This document shows positions 1 to 7,327 of a stretch of DNA of 64,000 bases, one piece after another. A model generated the notes under the pieces. It was not told the origin of the DNA and searched no databases. It saw nothing but the letters and a program-made list of their open reading frames with translations. Source of the stretch: Sedimentisphaera sp050251615 (GTDB lineage: Bacteria; Planctomycetota; Phycisphaerae; Sedimentisphaerales; Sedimentisphaeraceae); the NCBI GenBank assembly GCA_050251615.1, contig JBFWMM010000002.1, forward strand, positions 97,101-161,100, read 5' to 3'. Both the position numbers and the translations under genes were made by a program. Positions within the stretch are counted from its first letter, which is position 1, and each line of letters opens with the position of its first letter.

Positions 1-1094
1 CAGAGCTCATAGAGGTACGGGTCGTGCGGATTGTGGCTCATACGGATGGCGTTAGCCCCCATTTTTTTGAGCAGCTCAAGCCGCCTCGCCCAGACCTTCT
101 TCGGCACGGCCGTCCCGAGTGCGCCGGCGTCATCATGCAGGCAGACGCCCTTTATCAGCATAGATTGTCCGTTGAGCGAGAAGCCGGTGTCTGCGTTGAA
201 ATCAAAGCTGCGCACACCGAACGGGGTGTAGCTGCTGTCTATAACCTCTTCGTTTTCCAGGAGCTTTGTTTCAAGCATATACATATCGGGGTTTCTGATT
301 GTCCAGAGGATGGGGCTGCGAAGGTCGAATTCGGTATTGAATTGGTTGTCCCCCGGTTCTGCGGTTATGTAGCGCCGTTCACGTGCGGCGACGCGGTCAT
401 TTTTGTCGTAGATGATGTTTTCAAGGAACAGTTGTCGGCTTGTGTTGCTGTCGTTTTCCACGGTTACTTCGAGCTTGGCCTTTGCGCTCTTCTCGTCGAT
501 ATGAGGTGTCGTGATGTACGTGCCCCATTGCTTTACGTGTACGGGGTCGGTTGCCACGAGAAAAACATCTCTGTTTATGCCCGTGCCGGTGTACCAGCGG
601 CAGTCGGCGAAGTCGCTGTGGTCCAGCCGTACCGCAATTACGTTCGTATTTTCGCGGCCGAATTCGAGCAGGTCGGTTATGTCGTAGTAGAACGATACAA
701 AACCGTTCGGGCGTTCGCCGAGCAGCTTGCCGTTGCACCATACCTTGCTGTTGCAGTAGGCGCCGTTAAACAGGATGCGGTAGCTCTTTGTGCGCTCATT
801 GCGGGGAAGCTTGAACTCCTTGCGGTACCAGCACACGCCGCCGGGCAGATACGCCTGACAGCTCGGATTCGCGGCATCGAATGGTTTCTCGATGCCCATA
901 TCGTGCGGCAGGCTTACCGGCCTCCAGGCGGAATCATCAAAACCGCGCTGGTAAGAGTTGATGTTGTCTGTCTCTGTGAATCGCCAGTCCTGTACGAAAA
1001 GCTGGTATTTGTCTTCCGGCTGGAATGCCGTCATCTCAAACGCCATTACGCTACCGCAGAGCAGGAGGAAAAGTATCTTTGAAATTTGTCTCAT
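1..1094 (-). CDS. Glycoside hydrolase family 2 (beta-galactosidase-like), 5' part only
   Basis: This gene runs off the left edge of the window; about 364 N-terminal residues are visible. It opens with a hydrophobic signal peptide (MRQISKILFLLLCGSVMAFE), so the enzyme is probably exported. The sugar-binding jelly-roll domain follows, with the GH2-typical phrases SLPHDMGIEKPF, GGVCWYRKEF, NGKLLGERPNGF and DHSDFADCRWYTGTGINRDV. An Ig-like domain comes next, then the start of the TIM barrel (FGVRSFDFNADTGFSLNG, LKGVCLHDD, MGANAIRMSHNPHDP). The two catalytic glutamates lie beyond the window, so activity cannot be judged. The ATG directly abuts the TAA of coaB upstream, placing it last in a five-gene minus-strand run. 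Family assignment is strong; the substrate (beta-galactoside or other) is not determined. Confidence 0.9.
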   Translation of the reverse strand, partial: MRQISKILFLLLCGSVMAFEMTAFQPEDKYQLFVQDWRFTETDNINSYQRGFDDSAWRPVSLPHDMGIEKPFDAANPSCQAYLPGGVCWYRKEFKLPRNERTKSYRILFNGAYCNSKVWCNGKLLGERPNGFVSFYYDITDLLEFGRENTNVIAVRLDHSDFADCRWYTGTGINRDVFLVATDPVHVKQWGTYITTPHIDEKSAKAKLEVTVENDSNTSRQLFLENIIYDKNDRVAARERRYITAEPGDNQFNTEFDLRSPILWTIRNPDMYMLETKLLENEEVIDSSYTPFGVRSFDFNADTGFSLNGQSMLIKGVCLHDDAGALGTAVPKKVWARRLELLKKMGANAIRMSHNPHDPYLYEL

Positions 1095-1733
1095 TTATTT
1101 ATTACCTGTCTTTTGGAAAAACTGTTCGATGATTTTCATCAACTCAATCGCCGTTTCGCTTTTATGACGCTCCGGATACTCGCGCCAGTCCTCGTCTCCG
1201 TTTTTTATAAACACCTTGGAACCGTCGCCTGAGATCGCTTCCGGCTTATTGGCAACGATTACATCCATATTTTTGCGTTTCATCTTTGCGAGCGCGTTTT
1301 CAAGGACGTCCTTGTCTTCGAGCGCAAAGCCCACTATCATCTGATCGTCGCGTTTGTTACGGCTCGCCCATTTGATGATGTCGGCGGTAGGCTTCAGGCG
1401 CAGCAGTATTTCGCTCTCCTGCTTTTTGATTTTCCTGTCCGAAACGGTTTCCGGCGTATAATCCGCCACCGCCGCACACATTACGAGGCAGTCGCACAGG
1501 GGGAACTCATTGCGTACCTGCTCGAACATCTCTGCGCTTGTCTCAACATCAATAATGCGAGTGTGGCGCGGATAGGCGATGTTTGTCGGTGCACTTATCA
1601 AAACAACCTCATGACCGAGCTCATCGGCACGCTGCGCGACAGCATAGCCCATTCTGCCTGAGCTCGCGTTTGTAATGTACCTTACCGGGTCAATATATTC
1701 CCTCGTCCCGCCTGCTGTAACAAGAATGCGCAT
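1095..1733 (-). CDS. coaB: Phosphopantothenate-cysteine ligase, stand-alone CoaB
   Basis: The 212-residue protein matches the C-terminal (CoaB) half of the usual CoaBC fusion. It opens with TAGGTREYIDPVRYITNASSGRMG, the nucleotide-binding start of CoaB, and continues with VMCAAVADYTP and the K-I-K-K motif. In the family, CoaB joins 4'-phosphopantothenate to cysteine using CTP in coenzyme A synthesis. The flavin decarboxylase half (CoaC) is absent from this ORF and from the window, so it must be encoded elsewhere. The ORF starts 15 bases after prmC ends, and its TAA is followed immediately by the ATG of the GH2 gene. The pairing with the GH2 gene looks incidental to function. Confidence 0.9.
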   Translation of the reverse strand: MRILVTAGGTREYIDPVRYITNASSGRMGYAVAQRADELGHEVVLISAPTNIAYPRHTRIIDVETSAEMFEQVRNEFPLCDCLVMCAAVADYTPETVSDRKIKKQESEILLRLKPTADIIKWASRNKRDDQMIVGFALEDKDVLENALAKMKRKNMDVIVANKPEAISGDGSKVFIKNGDEDWREYPERHKSETAIELMKIIEQFFQKTGNK

Positions 1734-1748
1734 GGAGTTCTCCGTTAA

Positions 1749-2603
1749 TTAGCCGGTCAATCTGACGGAAGCAATTCGCTGATTTCCCGCGAAATCGGCA
1801 AGTATCTCCGTCTCGTAACCGTTGTTATTGAAAATCTCGGCAACTTCCTTGCCTTGATTATAACCAATTTCAAGTAGCATTAAAGAGTCTGCGTGCATAT
1901 AGTCCTTTGCTTGTGCGGCCAGCGTTTTGTAGTACGCAAGCCCGTTGTCCTCCGCGACAAGCGCTACGGCAGGCTCGAAAGCCTTCACGTTTTTGTGAAG
2001 TGTTTCGTATTCGTCGGGCGAAATATATGGCGGGTTGCAGGTGATAAGGTCGAAGCGCTCAGGCGCTTCAAGCGCTGCAAACATATCCCCGCTACGGAGC
2101 GATATTCTCTCGGCAAGCTTATGGAACTCGATATTCTTCTCCGCTATCTCAAGCGCATCTGCGCTTATGTCCGTTGCGGTAAAGCGTGCCTCGGGCACAT
2201 TCTTTGCCATTGCAATCGGTATGCAACCGTTGCCGCAACAGAGGTCGAGAGATTTTGTTTCTCGCTTGCAAGCGCGCAGAAAATCCACACCCGCCTTCAC
2301 GAGGTCCTCGGTTTCAGGGCGTGGGATAAGACAACCCCGCCCGACCTTCAACTCGATGCTGTAGAATGTTGTGCGGCCGATAATATACTCTACCGGCTTA
2401 TCCGTTGAAGCCTGCCGCACCGCTTCGCGCAAGGCACCGAGCTTGTTCTCCGGCACGGGCGAATCGATGTAGAGCTGTATCCGCTGGAGGCCGAGGAAGT
2501 GGCTCATGAGCATCTCGACTTTGAGACGCGTGTTTTCTATGCCCGCCTTCTTCAAATGCCCCACGATTACATCGAGCAGCTTGACCGTCGTCCATTCGCT
2601 CAT
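1749..2603 (-). CDS. prmC: Peptide chain release factor N5-glutamine methyltransferase PrmC
   Basis: The protein is 284 residues, normal for PrmC/HemK. It has an N-terminal helical domain, then GRTTFYSIELKVGRGCLIPRPETE (release-factor contact region), the SAM-binding motif DLCCGNGCIPIAMA, and the catalytic NPPY in DLITCNPPYISPDEY. PrmC methylates the GGQ glutamine of release factors RF1 and RF2. The ATG overlaps the TGA of asnS (ATGA), so the two are probably translationally coupled. prfA is often next to prmC but is not seen here. Confidence 0.95.
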   Translation of the reverse strand: MSEWTTVKLLDVIVGHLKKAGIENTRLKVEMLMSHFLGLQRIQLYIDSPVPENKLGALREAVRQASTDKPVEYIIGRTTFYSIELKVGRGCLIPRPETEDLVKAGVDFLRACKRETKSLDLCCGNGCIPIAMAKNVPEARFTATDISADALEIAEKNIEFHKLAERISLRSGDMFAALEAPERFDLITCNPPYISPDEYETLHKNVKAFEPAVALVAEDNGLAYYKTLAAQAKDYMHADSLMLLEIGYNQGKEVAEIFNNNGYETEILADFAGNQRIASVRLTG

Positions 2604-4111
2604 ATATGCACCTTATGCATCATTCTCGGAAACGCTATGCACTGTCTTATGTGTCTTTCGCCTGTGAGCCAGGCCACTGTTCTCTCAAGGCCGAGCCCGA
2701 AACCGCCATGCGGGACAGAACCGAACTTGCGCAGATCGAGATACCAGCTGTAGCTTTCGGGGTTGTAGCCTTCGGCTTCAATTTTAGACAGAAGCATGTC
2801 GTGGTCGTGTTCACGAACCGAGCCGCCGATAATCTCGCCGAATCCGCCGGAAGCGAGCAGGTCGAAATTCTCCACGACAGCTTCGTTGCCGCGGTCCTGC
2901 TTCATATAGAACGCCTTCACTTCTTTCGGGTAATGCGTAACAAAAACGGGCTTATCGTGCATCAGCGAGATGATTGTCTCATCGGAGCCGCCGAGGTCTT
3001 TGCCCCATTCAAAACTTTGCGCGAGGGCAAGATGTTTCGGGTTGTTTTCAATTTGAGTTTCAAGCTCCGCTTTTTCGGCGCTGAGCGACTGAAGCCTTGC
3101 GGCCGCCGCGGACTTCTGCCAGCTTTTGCTCGCAGATGCGAGAGTATTTTCCGCTTCGGCTATCTGCTCATCCACTGCTGCAAGAGCATCGGATAGCTCG
3201 GAATAAAGCTTCTGCATAAACTCCCTTGTCTTTTCGCCGCGAAGCATCTCTACGGCCTCGGAGTATGTTATGCGATAAAATGGGGGCTTAATCCGCTCAA
3301 GTACGCTGATGTCCGAGCCGAGAAAATCGAGCTCGGCGCGGTTGACCGCGAGTACCTGCGAAGCGATATGCGAAACGAAATTTTCCGCAAGCTCAAGCAG
3401 TTCATCCAAGTCTGCAAAGGCAACCTCCGGCTCAACCATCCAGAATTCGGTCAAGTGGCGGCGCGTCTTGCTCTTCTCGGCGCGGAATGTCGGGCCGAAG
3501 CAGTAAACCTTGCCGTGGCTGAGCGCCGCGGATTCAAGGTAGAGCTGGCCGGTTTGCGAGAGATGCAGCGGCTCGCCGAAATAGTCCACTTCAAACAGCG
3601 TCTGCTCGCCTTCTCCTGCGGCTGTCGTGAAGATGGGCGTGTCTATGAGCGTGAATTCGTTCTCGTTGAAAAAATCTCTTATCGCGCGAATCACGGTATG
3701 GCGAACGCGGTTTATGCACCACTGCCTCCTGCTACGCAGATGGAGATGGCGGTTTTTCAGGAGGAAGTCAACGCCGTGTTCTTTGTTAGCGATGGGGTAC
3801 TCAGCGCTGTTGCAGAAGATTTCCGCCCCTCCAACGACCACCTCCACGCCGCCTTCGCTTCTCTCATCGGCGCGCACCAGGCCTGTGATTGTCAGGCTGG
3901 ATTCCTGCCCGAGACGCTTTATCTCGTCGAAGAGCTGCTCGGAGACGTTTCCCTTTTCCACAACACACTGGCAGTATCCGCTGCCGTCGCGAAGCGTGAG
4001 GAAGATAACCTTCCCTCTCGGCTGGCATTTTTGCACCCAGCCGGCCAGCTTTACCTGTTCGCCCGCCTTTTGAGCCAGTCTGCATATTTTCGTGTCATAG
4101 TACTTATTCAT
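2600..4111 (-). CDS. asnS: Asparaginyl-tRNA synthetase
   Basis: This is a 503-residue class IIb synthetase. It has an N-terminal OB-fold anticodon-binding domain (VKLAGWVQKCQPRGKVIFL, LRDGSGYCQCVV), motif 2 (CFGPTFRAEKSKTRRHLTEF) and motif 3 (GGFGLGLERTVAWLTG). Between roughly residues 295 and 370 lies an Ala/Glu/Lys-rich insertion (SDALAAVDEQIAEAENTLAS and what follows) that should form a helical hairpin or coiled coil. AsnRS is distinguished from AspRS by the HLTEFWMVEPE phrase. The ATG overlaps the end of the YhcH-family gene and its TGA overlaps the prmC start. Product charges tRNA-Asn, so this organism has direct asparaginylation. Confidence 0.95.
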   Translation of the reverse strand: MNKYYDTKICRLAQKAGEQVKLAGWVQKCQPRGKVIFLTLRDGSGYCQCVVEKGNVSEQLFDEIKRLGQESSLTITGLVRADERSEGGVEVVVGGAEIFCNSAEYPIANKEHGVDFLLKNRHLHLRSRRQWCINRVRHTVIRAIRDFFNENEFTLIDTPIFTTAAGEGEQTLFEVDYFGEPLHLSQTGQLYLESAALSHGKVYCFGPTFRAEKSKTRRHLTEFWMVEPEVAFADLDELLELAENFVSHIASQVLAVNRAELDFLGSDISVLERIKPPFYRITYSEAVEMLRGEKTREFMQKLYSELSDALAAVDEQIAEAENTLASASKSWQKSAAAARLQSLSAEKAELETQIENNPKHLALAQSFEWGKDLGGSDETIISLMHDKPVFVTHYPKEVKAFYMKQDRGNEAVVENFDLLASGGFGEIIGGSVREHDHDMLLSKIEAEGYNPESYSWYLDLRKFGSVPHGGFGLGLERTVAWLTGERHIRQCIAFPRMMHKVHI

Positions 4112-4580
4112 CCGCAGGCACCTTATACACGACCTTCCGGACGCTTTGCTTGCATGAGGCGTCTATGCCGGGCGCATGCGCTTCTTCGGTGTAGAGCAGG
4201 GCAAACATATTGGCCCCGAGCTCCAGCATAGCCGCTCCCGCTTGGTCAAGTATATCAGCCGGCTTTTCGTTGAAAAAGCCCAGATCCTTATCTGCATCAA
4301 AGGAGCCGTCGCAGGTAAGGGCGGCACTTGGCAGAAAAATAAAATTTTCTCTGCCGCGGCAAACGAGCTGAATATCAATGTAAGATTTGTGGTATTCGAG
4401 CTTTTTTTCTGCGATTGGTAAAGTCTCATAGTCCTGTACCGTAAAAAAAATCCCGCATTCAAGCTCGTATCGCCCCTGTTCCATAAGGGTGAAATCCCTT
4501 GTAGATATGTCTTCAAGGGCCTTTGAGATGCCCTTATGGCTTTGGTATCTGTGTCGATTATCTATTTTGTCAAATATCAT
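4104..4580 (-). CDS. YhcH/YjgK/YiaL family protein (DUF386)
   Basis: I place the start at the ATG ending at 4580, giving about 158 residues, because GAGG lies about 10 bases upstream; an upstream in-frame start would add 19 residues without a ribosome site. The family signatures are seen: YELECGIFFTVQDYETLP, EYHKSYIDIQLVCRGRENF, GFFNEKPADIL, and a C-terminal cupin-like strand with AHAPGIDA and VRKVVYKVP. Family members are small cupin-fold proteins tied to sugar or sialic acid metabolism and possibly sugar anomerisation; the precise reaction here is unknown. It leads a minus-strand run with asnS, prmC, coaB and the GH2 gene. Confidence 0.85.
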   Translation of the reverse strand: MIFDKIDNRHRYQSHKGISKALEDISTRDFTLMEQGRYELECGIFFTVQDYETLPIAEKKLEYHKSYIDIQLVCRGRENFIFLPSAALTCDGSFDADKDLGFFNEKPADILDQAGAAMLELGANMFALLYTEEAHAPGIDASCKQSVRKVVYKVPADE

Positions 4581-4642
4581 AAAATGCTGTCCTCGTATTA
4601 AGCCTCTTATGATACCTATCCGGCGGTGAAGCGTCAATTATG

Positions 4643-4658
4643 TTTTGCAATTGCAAAA
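4643..4658. promoter_or_regulatory. Perfect 16-bp palindrome between divergent genes
   Basis: TTTTGCAATTGCAAAA is an exact inverted repeat centred between the YhcH-family gene (minus, start 4580) and the PEP-CTERM protease (plus, start 4765). A dimeric regulator could bind here. Its TTGCAA half-sites resemble, but are not spaced like, the GTTGCA-N3-TGCAAC sites at 5679-5712 and 7140-7187. Function is inferred only from symmetry and position. Confidence 0.35.
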
Positions 4659-4764
4659 GCAATCCGATAGTGTTATTGCGATGAGAAAGCAAAAAAGTAC
4701 AATGAATGTCATAGCTGGTTGCACAACTCACTACATTATTAACAAATTGAAAAAGAAAAACAAC

Positions 4765-5640
4765 ATGATCAGACATTCAGCATTGATGCTTCTTTTTGCA
4801 GCGATGAGCTGCCAGGCGATAGTGGTACATCTTGGCGCAGATTCCGATAATCTCGTTGCCCCCGCGGACGACCCGGGCTGGGGGAGAGTGGGGCGAGTAG
4901 GAACGAACGGCTCCGGCGTTTATCTCGGCAATGGCTGGGTAATCACGGCGAACCACGTATCAAAGGGAAATTTTACCGTTGACGGCGATGCTACATACAA
5001 CACCATCGCAGATACCGGCGTACAGTTGCGAAATACCACCGATACCGCCTATGTCGATCTTTATATGTTCCGTGTGGACGTGCAACAAGGCAGCCTCGGC
5101 TTGCTCGACGATGTCGTTCTCGCATCCTCTGCTCCAACTGCCGACCGGCAGACCGTTCACATAGGTACCGGCGTCGGCCAGACATCCGCGGAAGAGACCG
5201 GATGGGACGTGGTAAGTGGAGAGTGGACAGTTCAAAGTATTCTGCGGAAAGCGGATTATACAGGTTACTACTGGAGTAGCACCCGCGAGACCAGATGGGC
5301 CTACGAGAGTGGTGCCGGTGAATATGACTACAGCGGCATGGAAGCCTTTGCGACAAAGTTTGTTTCAGCGGACAACTACGGAATAACCTCGAACAATGAC
5401 TCCGGATCAGGGCTTTTCGTTAAGAATGGGGAGCAGTGGGAGCTCGCAGGAGTCGCTACGGCTGTAACTGCATATTCAGGGCAGCCCGCAAGCACTTCCG
5501 TATATGGCAATCTCGGTATATACGCGGATCTTTCCGCGTACAGCGACCAGATCACAACCATTATGGTTGTGCCCGAGCCCTGCACGCTTCTGCTGACAGC
5601 CGCGGGAGCGCTGTTTCTAAGGAAGCGCAAACGCCTCTGA
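4765..5640 (+). CDS. Trypsin-like serine protease with PEP-CTERM anchor
   Basis: The protein is 291 residues from the ATG at 4765; a longer in-frame reading from 4645 lacks a signal peptide at its start. A signal peptide (MIRHSALMLLFAAMSCQAI) is followed by a chymotrypsin-fold pattern: GVYLGNGWVITANHV with candidate catalytic His64, VDLYMFRV with Asp98, and SNNDSGSGLFV with Ser213 in the oxyanion position. The C-terminus is VVPEPCTLLLTAAGALFLRKRKRL, a textbook PEP-CTERM sorting signal: PEP motif, transmembrane stretch, basic tail. Exosortase would cut it, but none is in the window. The ribosome site is weak and A-rich. Protease assignment rests on motif order and is inferred; the PEP-CTERM call is firm. 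Confidence 0.75.
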   Translation: MIRHSALMLLFAAMSCQAIVVHLGADSDNLVAPADDPGWGRVGRVGTNGSGVYLGNGWVITANHVSKGNFTVDGDATYNTIADTGVQLRNTTDTAYVDLYMFRVDVQQGSLGLLDDVVLASSAPTADRQTVHIGTGVGQTSAEETGWDVVSGEWTVQSILRKADYTGYYWSSTRETRWAYESGAGEYDYSGMEAFATKFVSADNYGITSNNDSGSGLFVKNGEQWELAGVATAVTAYSGQPASTSVYGNLGIYADLSAYSDQITTIMVVPEPCTLLLTAAGALFLRKRKRL

Positions 5641-5678
5641 GCATACGCCGCGTAGAGGCGGCATTGCAGTGAAAAACA

Positions 5679-5712
5679 GTTGCATTTTGCGACTATTGTT
5701 GTATATTGCAAC
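5679..5712. promoter_or_regulatory. Two ORP-regulator-type palindromes at the regulator's own start
   Basis: GTTGCATTTTGCGAC (5679-5693) and GTTGTATATTGCAAC (5698-5712) are degenerate copies of the palindrome found twice upstream of the next operon. Their starts are 19 bases apart, and the second ends two bases before the regulator ATG at 5715. No -24/-12 promoter is visible upstream, so occupancy here would more likely repress than activate. Autoregulation is an inference. Confidence 0.55.
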
Positions 5713-5714
5713 TT

Positions 5715-7046
5715 ATGCATTACGATGATACTAATCAAAACGTTATCCTTGATTCGATAAGCGAGGGAGTTTTTACGGTTGGTCTCGACTGGAAGATTAC
5801 CTCTTTCAACCGAGCCGCCGAGGACATCACCGGCATATCGCGCGAGGATGCAATCGGCAAGAGATGCCGCGAGATATTCCGCTCAGACACCTGCGAGGCC
5901 GGTTGTACGCTTGCGGAAACGATGCACAGCGAGAGGCCCATAATGAACCGCACCGTGCATATCATCGATGCTCCGGGCAACATGCGGGCAGTCGCAATAT
6001 CAACGGCGCTCCTCAAAGACAAAGAGGGGGCTGTCATCGGCGGCGTTGAGACATTCCGCGATATGAGTCTTGTCGAAGAGCTTCGCAAAGAGATTTCCGG
6101 CCGCTACAGCTGCGATGACATAATCAGCCGCAGCCATCGTATGCGTGATATTTTCTCCATAATCCCCAATATCGCCGAGAGCCGCGCGACAGTCCTTATC
6201 GAAGGACCCAGCGGTACGGGTAAGGAGCTTCTCGCTCGTGCGATACACAACCAAAGCTTGCGCAGTGACGGGCCGTTTGTGGCCGTGAACTGCGGAGCAC
6301 TGCCCGATACACTTCTTGAATCAGAGCTTTTCGGGTATAAGGCGGGCGGCTTTACCGATGCTAAGAAAGATAAGCCCGGCCGCTTTGCTCTGGCCGAAGG
6401 CGGTACGATTTTCCTCGATGAGATTGGGGATGTTTCGCCGGCTATGCAGGTTAAGCTGTTGCGGGTTTTGCAGGAGCGCTCTTTTGAGCCGATAGGTGCG
6501 GTAGCGCCTGAGAAGGCGGATGTGCGCGTAATCGCTGCCACAAACAAACATCTCGCGGGGCTCGTCAAAAAAGGGCAGTTTCGCGAAGATCTCTTCTACC
6601 GCATAAATGTTATGCGTATCGAATTGCCTCCTCTGCGTGAGCGCAAGGAAGATGTGCCTCTGCTCATAGAGCATTTCATCTCCCGCTTCAACCACCTGCA
6701 CGGCAGGAATATCTGCTGTGTTACCGGCGAGGTCGGCGCGGCGCTTCTTGCCTATGATTTCCCCGGCAATATACGCGAGCTTGAGAATATCATAGAGCAT
6801 TGCTTTGTGCTCTGCGAGGGGGAGATTATCGAGCTTCGGCACCTTCCCGAAAGCGTCAGGCCGCAATCGCTTGATATGCAGAACGTGCCTGCGAAACAGC
6901 TCACAATTGCCGCTATGGAAGAAATCCTTATCCGGCAGACGCTCAATGACTGCCGCGGTAATAAAACCGCTGCGGCAAAACGCCTCGGGATTGATAAAAG
7001 CACGCTTTTCCGCAAGCTCAAAAACTCGGGCTTGGACCAGATATAA
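5715..7046 (+). CDS. PAS-containing sigma-54 transcriptional activator (ORP-type regulator)
   Basis: The 443-residue protein has three parts. An N-terminal PAS domain (about residues 8-115) carries C51, C60 and C64 (KRCREIFRSDTCEAGC). The AAA+ sigma-54 activation domain follows (about 135-375), with Walker A GPSGTGKE (164-171), Walker B GGTIFLDEIGD and an R-finger region REDLFYRINVMRIELPPLR. A Fis-type helix-turn-helix lies at the end (GNKTAAAKRLGIDKSTLFRKL). The loop that contacts sigma-54, normally GAFTGA, reads GGFTDA (211-216). The ATG at 5715 is preferred over the TTG three codons upstream. Palindromes at 5679-5712 and 7140-7187 are candidate binding sites. By family and context it should switch on the ORP-like cluster. 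Confidence 0.9.
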   Translation: MHYDDTNQNVILDSISEGVFTVGLDWKITSFNRAAEDITGISREDAIGKRCREIFRSDTCEAGCTLAETMHSERPIMNRTVHIIDAPGNMRAVAISTALLKDKEGAVIGGVETFRDMSLVEELRKEISGRYSCDDIISRSHRMRDIFSIIPNIAESRATVLIEGPSGTGKELLARAIHNQSLRSDGPFVAVNCGALPDTLLESELFGYKAGGFTDAKKDKPGRFALAEGGTIFLDEIGDVSPAMQVKLLRVLQERSFEPIGAVAPEKADVRVIAATNKHLAGLVKKGQFREDLFYRINVMRIELPPLRERKEDVPLLIEHFISRFNHLHGRNICCVTGEVGAALLAYDFPGNIRELENIIEHCFVLCEGEIIELRHLPESVRPQSLDMQNVPAKQLTIAAMEEILIRQTLNDCRGNKTAAAKRLGIDKSTLFRKLKNSGLDQI

Positions 7047-7139
7047 ATCAACCGCCGGGCACGCAGAGAAATTGCGCCGGAAGAGATAATGGAGAAGGGG
7101 TAAATTCAAGATTAAATTATCAATGGGCGGAGCCCCTTC

Positions 7140-7187
7140 GTTGCATTATGCAACTGCCTGTCGCCTGTCGCCGTTGCATAATGCAAC
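7140..7187. promoter_or_regulatory. Pair of upstream activator palindromes for the sigma-54 regulator
   Basis: GTTGCATTATGCAAC (7140-7154) and GTTGCATAATGCAAC (7173-7187) are near-perfect 15-bp palindromes of form GTTGCA-N3-TGCAAC. Their starts are 33 bases apart, close to three helical turns, so dimers would sit on one DNA face. They lie about 100-150 bases upstream of the -24/-12 element at 7288-7302, the usual range for enhancer sites. The flanking region 7047-7327 holds no other gene. Confidence 0.8.
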
Positions 7188-7287
7188 CGCGCTTGCATCT
7201 CTCCAATTATTCGGCAAACTGATTTTTACTCCATAAACACTTTTCCTGAAATGATATACATTCTATTCATTGCCACAGCTTCCGTTT

Positions 7288-7302
7288 TGGCGCGCTTATT
7301 GC
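7288..7302 (+). promoter_or_regulatory. Sigma-54 (-24/-12) promoter of the ORP-like cluster
   Basis: TGGCGCGCTTATTGC fits the sigma-54 consensus TGGCACG-N4-TTGC with one mismatch. The invariant GG (7289-7290) and GC (7301-7302) have the required 10 bases between them. Transcription would start near 7313, just ahead of the first gene at 7328. The upstream palindromes at 7140-7187 and the adjacent activator gene support it. Confidence 0.8.
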
Positions 7303-7327
7303 GTAACAGCACAGTAAGATGGTGAAT

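Noticed and set aside
24..1082. Long plus-strand ORF (352 codons) opposite the GH2 gene
   Set aside because: It is antisense to a clear GH2 frame, with low-complexity Val/Ala/Cys-rich sequence and no motif.
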